A stretch of DNA of 64,000 nucleotides, taken from positions 5,956,018 to 6,020,017 of the forward strand of contig NZ_CP100470.1 in the NCBI RefSeq assembly GCF_030323145.1. The letters run 5' to 3'. Source of the stretch: Mesorhizobium sp. C432A. GTDB lineage: Bacteria; Pseudomonadota; Alphaproteobacteria; Rhizobiales; Rhizobiaceae. The position numbers were made by a program, and so were the translations under genes. This document shows, one piece after another, positions 25,331-34,628 of the stretch. The notes under the pieces were generated by a model. The model saw only the letters and a list, made by a program, of their open reading frames with translations, was not told where the DNA came from and ran no database searches. Each line of letters opens with the position of its first letter. The stretch's first letter is position 1.

Positions 25331-25355
25331 AACTTCAACGTGGAGAAAATGTTCC
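25331..25355 (-). promoter_or_regulatory. EcfG-type general stress promoter
   Basis: Minus strand GGAAC, 16 nt, AGTT, ahead of the two small charged proteins. The -35 element is half of a palindrome, TGTTCCGGAACA. Confidence 0.5.
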
Positions 25356-25464
25356 GGAACATATTCGCTTGTCAGGTGCGCGTAAGCGGCCAGGCGGCCG
25401 CCGTCTCGGCTAGCGAAACTCCAAGCATGCCACATTACATCCCATTCCGAGGCGAATTGGCAGG

Positions 25465-26592
25465 CTAAAGTGAAAATCGAGACGGTCGAAAGCTTGCAAG
25501 GAGTGGGTGCTCTGTTCCGGTGGCGATCTCGGTTGCAAGCAGTTCGCCGGCAATCAAGCCAAGTGTTGCGCCGCTGTGGCTGAAGGCGACGTAATACCCC
25601 TCGATCTCCCGCAACTGGCCGAAGACCGGCTCGCCGTCTCCGGGGATCGGCTTGGGCCCGACACCGTAGCTCTCCAATTCCAATTTCGGATGACCGTCGA
25701 GAACATTCGACGCTTCGTCGAGAAGCCCCTGGATGGTCGATGCTTTTACGCGATAAGTCCCGTCCGGATTGACTACCACCTCTTTTTCCGACCAGGCAGA
25801 ATCGAGCGCGAGGGCGCCATCAGGCGTCGGCCGGATGGCGACGCGCGGCGTGTTGAGCACGGCGCGTAGAGGCAAGTCGACTGGCTTGGTGCTGACCAGC
25901 AGCGCGATCGGTGTCCCATCGGCAATACGCTGACCGGCCACGGCAACCATTCGCGGCACATCCGCACCGGTCGCCAGAAGCACCGCGTTGGCGGCGAAGC
26001 TGATCCCGCTGGTGGTGGTGACGCCGGTGGCGCGGCCGTTGGCGACGGTGACGGTAGCGCTTCCGGCCTCGGTGACCACCTGGCCGCCCCGCTCCACGAA
26101 TTCCGCGATCAATATTTCGATCAGCGACGGCAGGTCGACCCAGCCCTCGCCCGGGTTGAAGATCGCGCCTTGAGGCGTGACAGCGCTTGCGCAGACACCC
26201 GGCGCGACCAACCTTATGGCGTCCGCGGACAGATGCTGCGCATCATAGCCGAGACGTTTTTCGTGAGCGAAGACATCGGCGATCTCGTTTGAGGCATCGT
26301 CCGCATCCCACGTCAGGCCACCGTCGAAACGCAGCCAGGCGGCATCCGGGCATCGCGCCGACAAACTGCGGTAGCGGTCGATACCGATCATGCGCAGGCG
26401 ATGATATTCAGCCGAGCGCCTGCGCGCCGAATTGATCCAGGCGAGCGAGCGGCCGGAAGCTCCCTTGGCGAGCGGTCCATCATTGACCAGCACGGTCTCG
26501 ATGCCGAGCCTTGCAAGATGAACGGCCGAGGAGACGCCAAAAATGCCGCCGCCGACGACAACGACCTTGGAAACCTGATGTGATGCAGCCAT
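25465..26592 (-). CDS. FAD-dependent oxidoreductase (DAO family)
   Basis: 375 aa from ATG 26592; an in-frame ATG at 26646 would add 18 residues. The FAD-binding motif VVVVGGGIFGVSSAVHLARLG opens the protein, followed by GASGRSLAWIN, as in glycine and D-amino-acid oxidases. The C-terminus has the second FAD-contact motif, FSHSGATLGLIAGELLA. It should oxidise an amine or amino acid. It is the third gene of the ABC-transporter operon (solute-binding protein, fused permease-ATPase, oxidoreductase), so it probably acts on the imported compound. Confidence 0.88.
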   Translation of the reverse strand: MAASHQVSKVVVVGGGIFGVSSAVHLARLGIETVLVNDGPLAKGASGRSLAWINSARRRSAEYHRLRMIGIDRYRSLSARCPDAAWLRFDGGLTWDADDASNEIADVFAHEKRLGYDAQHLSADAIRLVAPGVCASAVTPQGAIFNPGEGWVDLPSLIEILIAEFVERGGQVVTEAGSATVTVANGRATGVTTTSGISFAANAVLLATGADVPRMVAVAGQRIADGTPIALLVSTKPVDLPLRAVLNTPRVAIRPTPDGALALDSAWSEKEVVVNPDGTYRVKASTIQGLLDEASNVLDGHPKLELESYGVGPKPIPGDGEPVFGQLREIEGYYVAFSHSGATLGLIAGELLATEIATGTEHPLLASFRPSRFSL

Positions 26593-26652
26593 GAGATATC
26601 TTTCACTGGTGGAGGTTGGTTTGGGCGGCCGTCTTGAAGGGCTCATGCGTGA

Positions 26653-28194
26653 TCAAAGCACTTCGGCAAGGAAGTGCTTCAGACGCGGGCTTTTCGGCGT
26701 GTCGAAAATCGCGGCAGGCGTGCCGGCCTCGATGATGCGGCCTTCATCCATGAAGACGACCTGATCGGCGACCTTGCGGGCGAAGCCCATTTCATGCGTC
26801 ACCACGACCATTGTCATGCCGCGCCGGCCGAGATCCGCCATGAGGTTGAGCACACCCTTCACCAGTTCTGGATCGAGTGCGCTCGTTACCTCATCGAACA
26901 AGATGACCTCCGGGTCCATCGCCAATGCACGAGCGATTGCCACACGCTGCTGCTGGCCACCGGAAAGGCTCCCTGGACGATGGTGTTTGCGGGTCGCAAG
27001 CCCGACGTCGGCAAGGCGCGCCTCGGCGATGCGCTCAGCTTCCTGTACAGGGAGCCCCTTTACCTTGGTCAGCGACAGCATGACGTTTTCGAGCGCGGTG
27101 TGGTCGGGAAACAGATTGAACTGCTGGAAAACCATGCCGACACGCCGGCGCAGTTTTTCAGGCTTCATCGCCAGGATGCTCGCACCATCGAGCAACACCT
27201 CACCGCCCTTGGGCTCGACCAGGCGGTTGAGGCAGCGCAGCAGGGTCGACTTGCCCGAACCTGATGGGCCGATCACGCATGTGACCGTGCCAGGCTTGAC
27301 TGCCAGGCTGACGCCTTTGAGAACATCGAGGTCGCCATAGGCCATGTCGAGATCGGTAATGGCGAGACTGCCGCCCTTGAAGCGGGGCAGCGCTGAGCGG
27401 GCATCAGAGCCGGCCTCCGAAAGTGCACTGCCGGTGGCGCCCTCCAGTTCGCTCACTTCGGCCAGGCCGCTGATGACGAGGCCTGCCTTTTGCTTTCCGA
27501 CCCGCAGCGAGTTGTCGATGTAGTTGACCACATGGGTCAACGGCACGGTGATGACGAGATAGAACACGCCGGCCAGAAGCAATGGCGAGAGATTTCCGGT
27601 GACCACTGCCTGGTCCTGACCGACACGGAAGATCTCGCGCTCCGAGGCGAGCAGACCGAGGAAGTAGACAAGGCTTGAATCCTTGACGTTGCCGATGAAC
27701 TGGTTGACGAGGGCCGGCAAGACGCGGCGGATGCCTTGCGGGATCACGATCAGGCGCATGCCTTGGCCGTAGCTCATGCTGAGCGCCCTGCAGGCCTCCA
27801 TCTGCCCGCGCTCGACGCTCTGGATGCCCGAGCGGAAGATTTCGCCGATATAGGCGCCGGCGATCAGGCTCAGCGCAAGAATGCCGAGCGGAAAGGGCGA
27901 AGGGCCGAAGATTTCACGGCCGATGCGGGCAAAGCCCTGGCCTATCAGCAGGATGGTGACGATCGCCGGCAGCCCACGGAATATATCCGTGTAGACCCGC
28001 GCCGGAATGCGCAGCCAGCGCGATTGCGAGATGCCCATGACCGCCAGGATCATGCCGAGGATGACACCCAGCACCGTCGACGCGGCGGCGAGGATCAACG
28101 TGTTCTTCAATCCGATGGTGATCATGCTGGGCAGCACGTCCGCCATGGCCTGCCAGTCGAGGAAACTGCGCCGCAGGTTTTCGAGCCAGTTCAT
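26653..28194 (-). CDS. polar-amino-acid ABC transporter, fused permease and ATPase
   Basis: 513 aa. Residues 1-225 are a HisMQ/GlnP-type permease with several membrane helices and the EAA loop ([22 protein letters not shown]). Residues 265-513 are the ATPase: Walker [11 protein letters not shown]-loop VFQQFNLF, signature [15 protein letters not shown], Walker [14 protein letters not shown] and the switch His in VVTHEMGFA. Permease and ATPase are usually separate genes; the fusion is regular in some rhizobial PAAT systems. It works with the binding protein at 28289. One permease type means a homodimeric channel. Confidence 0.92.
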   Translation of the reverse strand: MNWLENLRRSFLDWQAMADVLPSMITIGLKNTLILAAASTVLGVILGMILAVMGISQSRWLRIPARVYTDIFRGLPAIVTILLIGQGFARIGREIFGPSPFPLGILALSLIAGAYIGEIFRSGIQSVERGQMEACRALSMSYGQGMRLIVIPQGIRRVLPALVNQFIGNVKDSSLVYFLGLLASEREIFRVGQDQAVVTGNLSPLLLAGVFYLVITVPLTHVVNYIDNSLRVGKQKAGLVISGLAEVSELEGATGSALSEAGSDARSALPRFKGGSLAITDLDMAYGDLDVLKGVSLAVKPGTVTCVIGPSGSGKSTLLRCLNRLVEPKGGEVLLDGASILAMKPEKLRRRVGMVFQQFNLFPDHTALENVMLSLTKVKGLPVQEAERIAEARLADVGLATRKHHRPGSLSGGQQQRVAIARALAMDPEVILFDEVTSALDPELVKGVLNLMADLGRRGMTMVVVTHEMGFARKVADQVVFMDEGRIIEAGTPAAIFDTPKSPRLKHFLAEVL

Positions 28195-28288
28195 TCGCCC
28201 CCCTTTCGGTTGCGCTATTCACATCGTCCGCATCAAGGACGGCGGCGTAATCCGGCCGCCGGCATGAGAGCCAGCGGCCGGGTACGGT

Positions 28289-29131
28289 CTACTTCTTGGG
28301 AAGATACTGGTCGGGCATCGGCGAGCCGGGGAACCACTTTTCATAAAGCGTTTTCCAGGTGCCGTCCTGCATGGCCGCGTGAAGGGCGGTGTTCAGCGCA
28401 TTGCGGAGCTTGTCGTTGCCCTTGCGCAGGACGAAGCCGGCCGGCGCGTCAAAGGAAGGAATATTGACCGCGATCTTCAGGTTCGGATAGCGAACGCCAT
28501 AGTCCTTGGCAGCCTCGTAATCGAGGAAGTGGGCATCCACGGTTCCGTTGTTAAGCGCCGAAACGGCGGAGTTGTTGTCGGGGAATTTGACGAGATCGGT
28601 TCCGACAAAATTCTTCGCCGCGTAGATTTCCTGGAGCGTGCCTTGCACGACGCCGAGACGTTTGCCCTTGAGCCCGTCCGCCGACGTGATCGCCTTGTCG
28701 GCAGTAAGCACGGACAGATAGCCTGCGATATACCCGTCGGAAAAGTCGACGGTCTTCTTGCGTGCTTCCGTCGTGCCGATTGCCGCGACCGCGACATCGA
28801 AACGCTCGTTTGCAACCGAAGGCATCAGCGCCGAGAATTCCTGGCCGGTGAAGATCACCTGGTGGGGCTTGAAGCCAAGGCGGCTCGCGACGTTGCGGAA
28901 CAATTCGATGTCGAAGCCGGTGAACGACCCATCGGCCTGGGTGAAAGCGTAGGGTTTGGCATCGCCCATGGTTCCGACGCTGATGACCTTCGCATCAATG
29001 AGGCCATAGGGATTGTCATCCGCGGCGGCCGCTCCTGAAACCAGCCCGGCGCCGACGCACATCGCCATAAGAGCCATTGCGCCGGTTCTGACCGGGCACA
29101 TCAACGACTTGAGAATTTCTTTCCTGCTCAT
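28289..29131 (-). CDS. periplasmic amino-acid-type substrate-binding protein
   Basis: 280 aa from ATG 29131, with GGAG 9 nt upstream; the longer frame reaches into the operator. Signal peptide [18 protein letters not shown]. The mature protein is a cluster-3 (PBPb) binding protein: [44 protein letters not shown] and [11 protein letters not shown] near the end. It delivers its ligand to the fused permease-ATPase. Divergent from a LacI regulator across a paired palindrome, an unusual partner for an amino-acid system and a hint that the ligand carries a sugar part. Confidence 0.9.
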   Translation of the reverse strand: MSRKEILKSLMCPVRTGAMALMAMCVGAGLVSGAAAADDNPYGLIDAKVISVGTMGDAKPYAFTQADGSFTGFDIELFRNVASRLGFKPHQVIFTGQEFSALMPSVANERFDVAVAAIGTTEARKKTVDFSDGYIAGYLSVLTADKAITSADGLKGKRLGVVQGTLQEIYAAKNFVGTDLVKFPDNNSAVSALNNGTVDAHFLDYEAAKDYGVRYPNLKIAVNIPSFDAPAGFVLRKGNDKLRNALNTALHAAMQDGTWKTLYEKWFPGSPMPDQYLPKK

Positions 29132-29249
29132 GTCTTTCTCCACTCTGAAGGTCTGTTCTTCTTGGTATTTCCGTCGAGCCGCCATCTGGCGCGCCGACAT
29201 GCCCTTGCCGAAATCACGGTCCGTCATGCCTCTCGGCTCCACTCCTTTT

Positions 29250-29288
29250 AAAGAGACCGGTCTCATATTGCGTGAGACCGGTCTCTTT
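29250..29288. promoter_or_regulatory. paired LacI-type operators
   Basis: Two copies of the perfect palindrome GAGACCGGTCTC (29253-29264 and 29274-29285), 21 bp from centre to centre, form together a 15-bp inverted repeat with a 9-nt loop. LacI proteins bind such CG-centred palindromes. The site serves both the binding-protein operon (left) and the LacI gene (right). Confidence 0.75.
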
Positions 29289-29344
29289 GTTAATCGTTAT
29301 CGCCACGTTGACCTCCCGTCAACAACTCTTGTAGTCGTCATCCG

Positions 29345-30439
29345 ATGAAAAGAACCGCCCCCAAGACCCCGTCGATAACGGTCAGCGACGTCGCCCGCGC
29401 GGCCAACGTTTCGAAAGCGACAGCCGCGCGCGTGCTCGGCGGATACGGCGTCGTCAGCGACATGATCCGCGCGGAAGTCATGGCCGCGGCCAAGGCCTTG
29501 GACTATCGTGCGAACGAGCTCGCCCGCAGCATGACGACCGGCCGCTCCGGCATCATCGGCGTGGTTGTCGGTGACATCGAGAACCCGTTCTTCAGCCTCG
29601 CGGTACGCGGCATCAGCGACGCGGCAAAGGCAGCCGGGTTCAACGTCATCCTGGCCAATTCCGGCGAGAAGATCGAGGCGGAAAAGGCGGCCGTGAAACT
29701 GCTCATCGGCAAGCGCGTCGACGGGCTGATCGTCACGCCGTCGGAATCGCGCGACATCGCGCACCTGCGCGATATCCACCGCTCGGGCCGACCGCTTGCC
29801 CTGCTGGATAGGGCGCTGGCAGATCTGGATGTCGATACGGTCACGACCGACGATCGCGGCATCGCCATGCTGGCGACCCGCTTTCTAGCCGATGCCGGCC
29901 ACCGCAACATCGCCTATGTGACCGCGGTCGACGCCGAAGGGCACGAGTACCGCGATCTCGGGCAGATCTACACCTCGTCGGTCCGTGAGCGCATCGACGG
30001 TTTCCTCACCGTGTGCCGAGAGGCCGGACTTGATCGGCCAGAACGCTTTGTTCGCCTTGGCGCGACAAGCCCCACCGAAACGCGCAGGGTTGCCGGCGAG
30101 ATGCTGTCGGCGCCGGATCGGCCGACGGCGATCCTCGCCTCCGACAGCGTCATTGCGCTGGAGATCTTCAAGGTGACCCGCGAGCGCGGCCTGCGGGTTC
30201 CCGACGACATTTCGCTCATCACTTTCCATGATGCGGACTGGACGAGCGTCACCACGCCGCCCATCACCGTTATCGACCAGCCCGTCTACGCGCTTGGCAA
30301 GAGCGTCGCGGAATTGCTCATCCGGCGATTGAAGGGAGATTCCCGCCCGGCGGAAAAGCTCATTTTGCCGACCGCCATCATTGCACGCGGATCCGTTGGC
30401 CCGCCCTCGAATGGAAAGCCGCAAGTGCGCCAAGCATAG
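29345..30439 (+). CDS. LacI family transcriptional regulator
   Basis: 364 aa. HTH at about 11-35: VSDVARAANVSKATAARVL, then the hinge helix near ANELARSMTTG. The C-terminal sugar-binding-protein-like domain has IIGVVVGDIENPFFSLAVRG, VDGLIVTPSES and the dimer region ILASDSVIALEIF. It is divergent from the polar-amino-acid ABC operon with two perfect palindromes between. The recognition helix (SKATAARVL) is nearly that of the LacI protein at 38134 (SRATAARAL). The 177 bp after it are convergent with the next operon and hold no gene. Confidence 0.92.
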   Translation: MKRTAPKTPSITVSDVARAANVSKATAARVLGGYGVVSDMIRAEVMAAAKALDYRANELARSMTTGRSGIIGVVVGDIENPFFSLAVRGISDAAKAAGFNVILANSGEKIEAEKAAVKLLIGKRVDGLIVTPSESRDIAHLRDIHRSGRPLALLDRALADLDVDTVTTDDRGIAMLATRFLADAGHRNIAYVTAVDAEGHEYRDLGQIYTSSVRERIDGFLTVCREAGLDRPERFVRLGATSPTETRRVAGEMLSAPDRPTAILASDSVIALEIFKVTRERGLRVPDDISLITFHDADWTSVTTPPITVIDQPVYALGKSVAELLIRRLKGDSRPAEKLILPTAIIARGSVGPPSNGKPQVRQA

Positions 30440-30616
30440 GTGTGACGGCGATACGGCCCACATGAATACGTTACAACAAGGTCGACGCACTCCGCTTTAA
30501 GAATGTACGTCGATCAACCCAGCAAGCACCCTGATCGCAATGCCGCGTCCACCGTCATCGGGACGGCACGTGCCGGCTCATGGTTTGAAGAGCGTGACGA
30601 TGAGCCAGATGCCCGG

Positions 30617-32035
30617 CTACTTCTTGGGCCTGCCTGGCTTCAGGGCTGCCAGAAGATTGGTGATCCTGCCCGCCTTTCGGTTGCGGATCTCGGCCTCGTT
30701 CTTGCGGCGGACCGCGGCGCGGACAAGCCTGGCGCCGAGATAACGCAAAGGCTCGGGCGGCAGCGACATGCGCCGCTCGATGCCGACCAGACCACTTTCG
30801 CTCCAGCGATCCTTTCGCTCGAGCACCAGGCTCGCCAGAATGCGTCCGGCTATCGGCGTCTGCGCGATGCCGGTGCCGTTAAATCCCATGCCGTAGAAGA
30901 TATTGGGATGATCGCGCAGGTGGTCGAAGACAGGAACGTGTTCAGGCACGCAGTCGATCGGCCCCGACCAGTCATATTTGATCGCCACACCGCGCAGCGA
31001 GGGGTAGACCCGATGCAGCTCTCGCATATTGTCGCGACCGTGCTCCGGGCTGCGGTTGAAGCTGGCGCCGAAATTTCCACTGAAGGCGACGTTGCCGCTG
31101 CCACGACCGAAGACCACCCTGCCCCCGATGGTGCGCTGGTAGTAGAGCACCTGGGCCTGGGAATCGCAGATCGAGGCACCGTCGCGCCAACCGATGCTGT
31201 CGAGCAGTTCGGGAACGGCGGCAGTGGCAATCACCTCGCTGCCGACGACATAAAGATGTCGCCGCAGTTCCGGCAGCGCGGAAAGCCAGGCGTTGGCGGC
31301 AAGCACGATTTTGTCAGCCCGTACCGCGCCATGCGCCGTGCGCACCGTGCATGTCATGCCGGGTTCGATGGCGAGGACCGGGCTGCGCTCATGGATGATG
31401 ACGCCGCGTGCCAGTGCCAGCTTGCGCAATCCGATGGCAAGTTTGGCGGGATGGACCGTGCCGGCAGTGGTCTCGACGACGCCGACATAGGAGGCCGATG
31501 AACCGGTGCGGCGTTGAATGTCCTCGGCTTTCAGCGGGCTGAAACGGTTTTCTCCAACAACCGCCGTCAAGGCCACGGCGGTCTCCCAGGCGCCTTCCTG
31601 CGCAATGGAGCTTGCTGTCCACAACCATCCGTCCAGCCTCAGGTCCATGTCTATGGTGCCGTTTTGCTGCAGCGTCTTCAGCTCCGCGATCGATGCCACC
31701 GTGTCGGCGCACAGCAGGCGCGCTTCCTCGAGACCGACGACCGCACTGATCTGGTCGATTTCGGCGAACCATGAATGGACCTGACCGCCGTTGCGCCCCG
31801 AGGCCCCCGATCCGCACAGATCGGCTTCAAGGATCACCACCCGTGTTTGCGGCGCAAGTTCAAGGATCCGCAGCGCCGTCCACAGACCGGTATAGCCGCC
31901 ACCGACGATCACCACGTCGGCGCGCTCGTCGCCTCGCAATGGCTCGGTCGCAGGGGCGGCGGCAATGTCCTGCAGCCAAAACGACCGGTCAGATGCAAGC
32001 GCGACCGCAGGCTGCCGCAAACGAATTGTACTCAC
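30617..32035 (-). CDS. FAD-dependent amine/amino-acid oxidase (DAO family; possible Amadori-compound oxidase)
   Basis: 472 aa from GTG 32035, overlapping the kinase stop by 4 nt; longer frames lie inside the kinase gene. FAD motif DVVIVGGGYTGLWTALRI, GASGRNGGQVHSW, and YGMGFNGTGIAQTP at the C-terminus. The layout is that of gamma-glutamylputrescine-oxidase-like and fructosyl-amino-acid-oxidase-like proteins. As the last gene of an Frl-like operon it may cleave or oxidise an Amadori product or the amine released from it; sequence alone does not decide. Confidence 0.87.
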   Translation of the reverse strand: MSTIRLRQPAVALASDRSFWLQDIAAAPATEPLRGDERADVVIVGGGYTGLWTALRILELAPQTRVVILEADLCGSGASGRNGGQVHSWFAEIDQISAVVGLEEARLLCADTVASIAELKTLQQNGTIDMDLRLDGWLWTASSIAQEGAWETAVALTAVVGENRFSPLKAEDIQRRTGSSASYVGVVETTAGTVHPAKLAIGLRKLALARGVIIHERSPVLAIEPGMTCTVRTAHGAVRADKIVLAANAWLSALPELRRHLYVVGSEVIATAAVPELLDSIGWRDGASICDSQAQVLYYQRTIGGRVVFGRGSGNVAFSGNFGASFNRSPEHGRDNMRELHRVYPSLRGVAIKYDWSGPIDCVPEHVPVFDHLRDHPNIFYGMGFNGTGIAQTPIAGRILASLVLERKDRWSESGLVGIERRMSLPPEPLRYLGARLVRAAVRRKNEAEIRNRKAGRITNLLAALKPGRPKK

Positions 32036-32895
32036 GCTTGGGCTCCCTGCGCATCGACAATGAAGCTGGCATATTTGGCTGGCAGCCAATCGGGTATCGG
32101 ACGCGGTCTCTGGGGAAACCCGCCAAGATGGGTGCAGGTCTGCGCCGCCGCGATCGACGCCCTGTGCAATGCCTCCAGGGCGCCGAGGCCGCCGAAATGG
32201 AAGCCGGCGAGGAAAGTGGCAATGAAACTGTCGCCGGCGCCACACGTATCCACGACATCGACAAGCGTCGCCGGCGCATGCACGACATTCGTGCCATCGT
32301 CGAAGTAGGAGCCGCGTCGACCACAGGTCAAAACTACCTGCCTTGCGCCGGCCGCCCTGAGCGCGCCCAGCGATGGCTCGATGGGAACATCGACATCGTC
32401 CGGTCCGGACGCAAACAAAAGCGGGACACCGTCGAGCGGCAGCGCCATATGGGCGGTCGATAGATCGATGCTGAACGGCACATGGTCCGTCACCAATCGT
32501 TGAACAAGGTGCTTGTTGGCGTTGGTGCCGAGATGCACCCAGTCAGCCGCGGCGATGACCGCATAATGCGCGGGCGCCGGCATGTAGTTTTCGCCCACAC
32601 CGAAGGATTCGTGCAGGAACTTCCGGTCGCCGGATTCATCGCGCAGCAAGGTGACGGCCGTATCGCCGGGACGCCGTTCGACGTCGTCCGGAGATAGGCC
32701 GGCACCTTGCAGTTCGGCAAGCACCACGTCGCCTTCGGGATCGTTCCCGACGGCGCCGAAATAGCGCGCGGACCAGCCGTTGCGCCGCCATTGCGCCGCG
32801 ACATTCAAGGCATTGCCGCCCACCGTCATCAAGTTGTTGGTCAAATAGGCATCAAGGCAATTGTCCCCGACCGCGATAAGCTTTTTCGACCTCAT
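32032..32895 (-). CDS. frlD: PfkB-family sugar kinase, fructoselysine 6-kinase-like
   Basis: 287 aa. N-terminus AVGDNCLDAY with GGNALNVAAQWRRNG matches FrlD-type kinases. The PfkB signature VDTCGAGDSFIATFLAG gives the anion hole and the catalytic Asp. It would phosphorylate the 6-OH of a fructosyl-amino compound with ATP, the step before the FrlB-type deglycase. ATG 32895 overlaps the epimerase stop (ATGA), so translation is coupled. The exact amino moiety is unknown. Confidence 0.85.
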   Translation of the reverse strand: MRSKKLIAVGDNCLDAYLTNNLMTVGGNALNVAAQWRRNGWSARYFGAVGNDPEGDVVLAELQGAGLSPDDVERRPGDTAVTLLRDESGDRKFLHESFGVGENYMPAPAHYAVIAAADWVHLGTNANKHLVQRLVTDHVPFSIDLSTAHMALPLDGVPLLFASGPDDVDVPIEPSLGALRAAGARQVVLTCGRRGSYFDDGTNVVHAPATLVDVVDTCGAGDSFIATFLAGFHFGGLGALEALHRASIAAAQTCTHLGGFPQRPRPIPDWLPAKYASFIVDAQGAQA

Positions 32896-33746
32896 GCCGG
32901 CACCGTTGCGCGATCGATATACGGCGCGATGGCGCCAAGGCAGCGTGTCCAGGCTTTTACCGGATCGAGCGCGTAGGAGCCGTTGCCGAACGGCTCGAAG
33001 GTGAACTTACCGGCATAGCCGAGGCGCGCGAGTTCGCTGACATAGTGGTCGAGCGGCAGCGTGCCCTCCCCCCACACCAGATGCCCGCCTGGCGTGCCGT
33101 CGACCAGATGAACATGCGCCAGCCGCGAGCCGAACAGGTCGACATAGCCGGCCACGGTGTCGCCGGCCGTGGCCATGGCGACAGTGTCGAGCACGATATC
33201 GATATTGCCGGCGCCCACCTCATCCAGCATTTGGCGCAGGCCTGCCGCATTATTGACGAGGTTGCTCTCGAACCGCTGCAACGGCTCGAGCAGGCAGCGC
33301 ACCCCGTTTGCGGCGGCGCGCCGGGCGATCTCGCCGATCGAACCGACCGCGCGGTCCCATGCCGGTTGCCGGGGTTCGCTCTCGTAGCCCCGGCCGGGCG
33401 TCAGGAAGAGATAGCGGGCGCCAAGCGCCGCGCAGATGTCGGCTGCACGCCAAAACCGCTCGATGCTGTCCTGGCGCAGTGCGGCGTCGCCGGAGGCAAT
33501 GTTGATTGGATACAACACCTGCTCAGGCGTAAAGCACCAGGCCGACAGCTCGTTGTCGGCGAGTACCCGGCGAACGGATTCGACACGTGCGTCCGTGGCG
33601 TGGAACAGGTCCAGATGCTGGGCAATCCCCCACAGCTCGATCTCGCGCAGGCCAAAGCCTCGGATCGTCCTGGCGACCTCATCGAAGGGGAAGTGCTGGA
33701 AGCTGAAATTGGCTCCGATCAGCTGATGAGCAGCGAGCTGCGGCAT
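32892..33746 (-). CDS. sugar phosphate isomerase/epimerase, FrlC-like (AP-endonuclease-2 TIM barrel)
   Basis: 284 aa. TIM barrel of the xylose-isomerase-like family: FGLREIELWG near the N-terminus, RCLLEPLQRFESN (metal-binding Glu), IDIVLDTVAMA (Asp), LAHVHLVDG (His and Asp), and KFTFEPFG (Glu). These metal ligands are kept. In the E. coli frl operon FrlC 3-epimerises psicoselysine to fructoselysine; here the gene lies between permeases and the FrlD-like kinase, so a like role is inferred. Confidence 0.88.
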   Translation of the reverse strand: MPQLAAHQLIGANFSFQHFPFDEVARTIRGFGLREIELWGIAQHLDLFHATDARVESVRRVLADNELSAWCFTPEQVLYPINIASGDAALRQDSIERFWRAADICAALGARYLFLTPGRGYESEPRQPAWDRAVGSIGEIARRAAANGVRCLLEPLQRFESNLVNNAAGLRQMLDEVGAGNIDIVLDTVAMATAGDTVAGYVDLFGSRLAHVHLVDGTPGGHLVWGEGTLPLDHYVSELARLGYAGKFTFEPFGNGSYALDPVKAWTRCLGAIAPYIDRATVPA

Positions 33747-33767
33747 GAAGGCTCCTTTCGGGAATTG

Positions 33768-34628
33768 TTATTTGCCGATGCCTTCGGCCAAGCCACGGAT
33801 GAAGTAGCGTTGCGCGCCAAAGAACACGATCACGATAGGCAGCGCCGAGATCGTCATGGCCGCGAACACCACGGCATAGTTGGTCCCGTGGGTTGCCATG
33901 ATCGACGTCAGTCCGACCGGCAGCATCTGCACATCCGAGCCGCTCGTGAAGATCATGGCGAAGAGATATTCGTTCCAGGCGAACAGGACGTGCAGGATGA
34001 CGCAGGAAATGATGATCGGCCGGCACAGCGGCAAGGTGATGCGCCAGAAGATCTGACCCTCGCTGGCGCCATCCATCGTCGCCGCCTCGTCGATGTCTTC
34101 AGGCAGATCCAGCATGTAGGCGCGGATGAGGAAGGTGGTGAACGGCACACGGAACGCCGTGTAGAGAATGATCAGCGCCCAGTAGGTGTTGTAGAGACCG
34201 AGCGCCTGCAACATCTTCACCAGTGGAATGATCGCCACCGTGGGGCTCAGCATCAAGCCGCCCAGAACGATGGCGATAACCAGCGGCTTTGCCGGCATCT
34301 TGGTGCGGGTCAGGCCGAAAGCCGTCCAGGCGCTGATCAGCACGGTGCATATGGCCGAAGCGACGGTCACCAGCACCGAGACTGTCACGTAGCCACGCAC
34401 GCCCTGGTTCCACGCTTGCACGTAATTGTTCCACGACCAATGGGTGGGCAGGGCGAAGGGATCGCCGAAGATCTGCGCATTGTCCTTGAAGCCGCTCAGC
34501 GCCATCCAGATCAGCGGATAGATGACGACGACACCAAGGCAGACCAGGAATGAATAGAGCAACGTCCTGGCGATGACCGACCACACATTGACGTGCCGGC
34601 TGCGACCGGCTGCGACCATCGCACTCAT
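33768..34628 (-). CDS. carbohydrate ABC transporter permease (MalG type)
   Basis: 286 aa from ATG 34628, overlapping the stop of the preceding permease (ATGA). Six membrane helices are visible; the EAA loop is DIDEAATMDGASEGQIFWRI-like near residue 190, followed by PLCRPI. The C-terminal AQRYFIRGLAEGIGK is typical of CUT1 MalG proteins. It pairs with the permease at 34625. An ATPase for this system is absent from the operon. Confidence 0.92.
   Translation of the reverse strand: MSAMVAAGRSRHVNVWSVIARTLLYSFLVCLGVVVIYPLIWMALSGFKDNAQIFGDPFALPTHWSWNNYVQAWNQGVRGYVTVSVLVTVASAICTVLISAWTAFGLTRTKMPAKPLVIAIVLGGLMLSPTVAIIPLVKMLQALGLYNTYWALIILYTAFRVPFTTFLIRAYMLDLPEDIDEAATMDGASEGQIFWRITLPLCRPIIISCVILHVLFAWNEYLFAMIFTSGSDVQMLPVGLTSIMATHGTNYAVVFAAMTISALPIVIVFFGAQRYFIRGLAEGIGK

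Noticed and set aside
33045..34553. 502-codon plus-strand frame opposite epimerase and permease genes
   Set aside because: Asp/His/Gln/Arg-rich antisense translation that crosses two well-supported genes.
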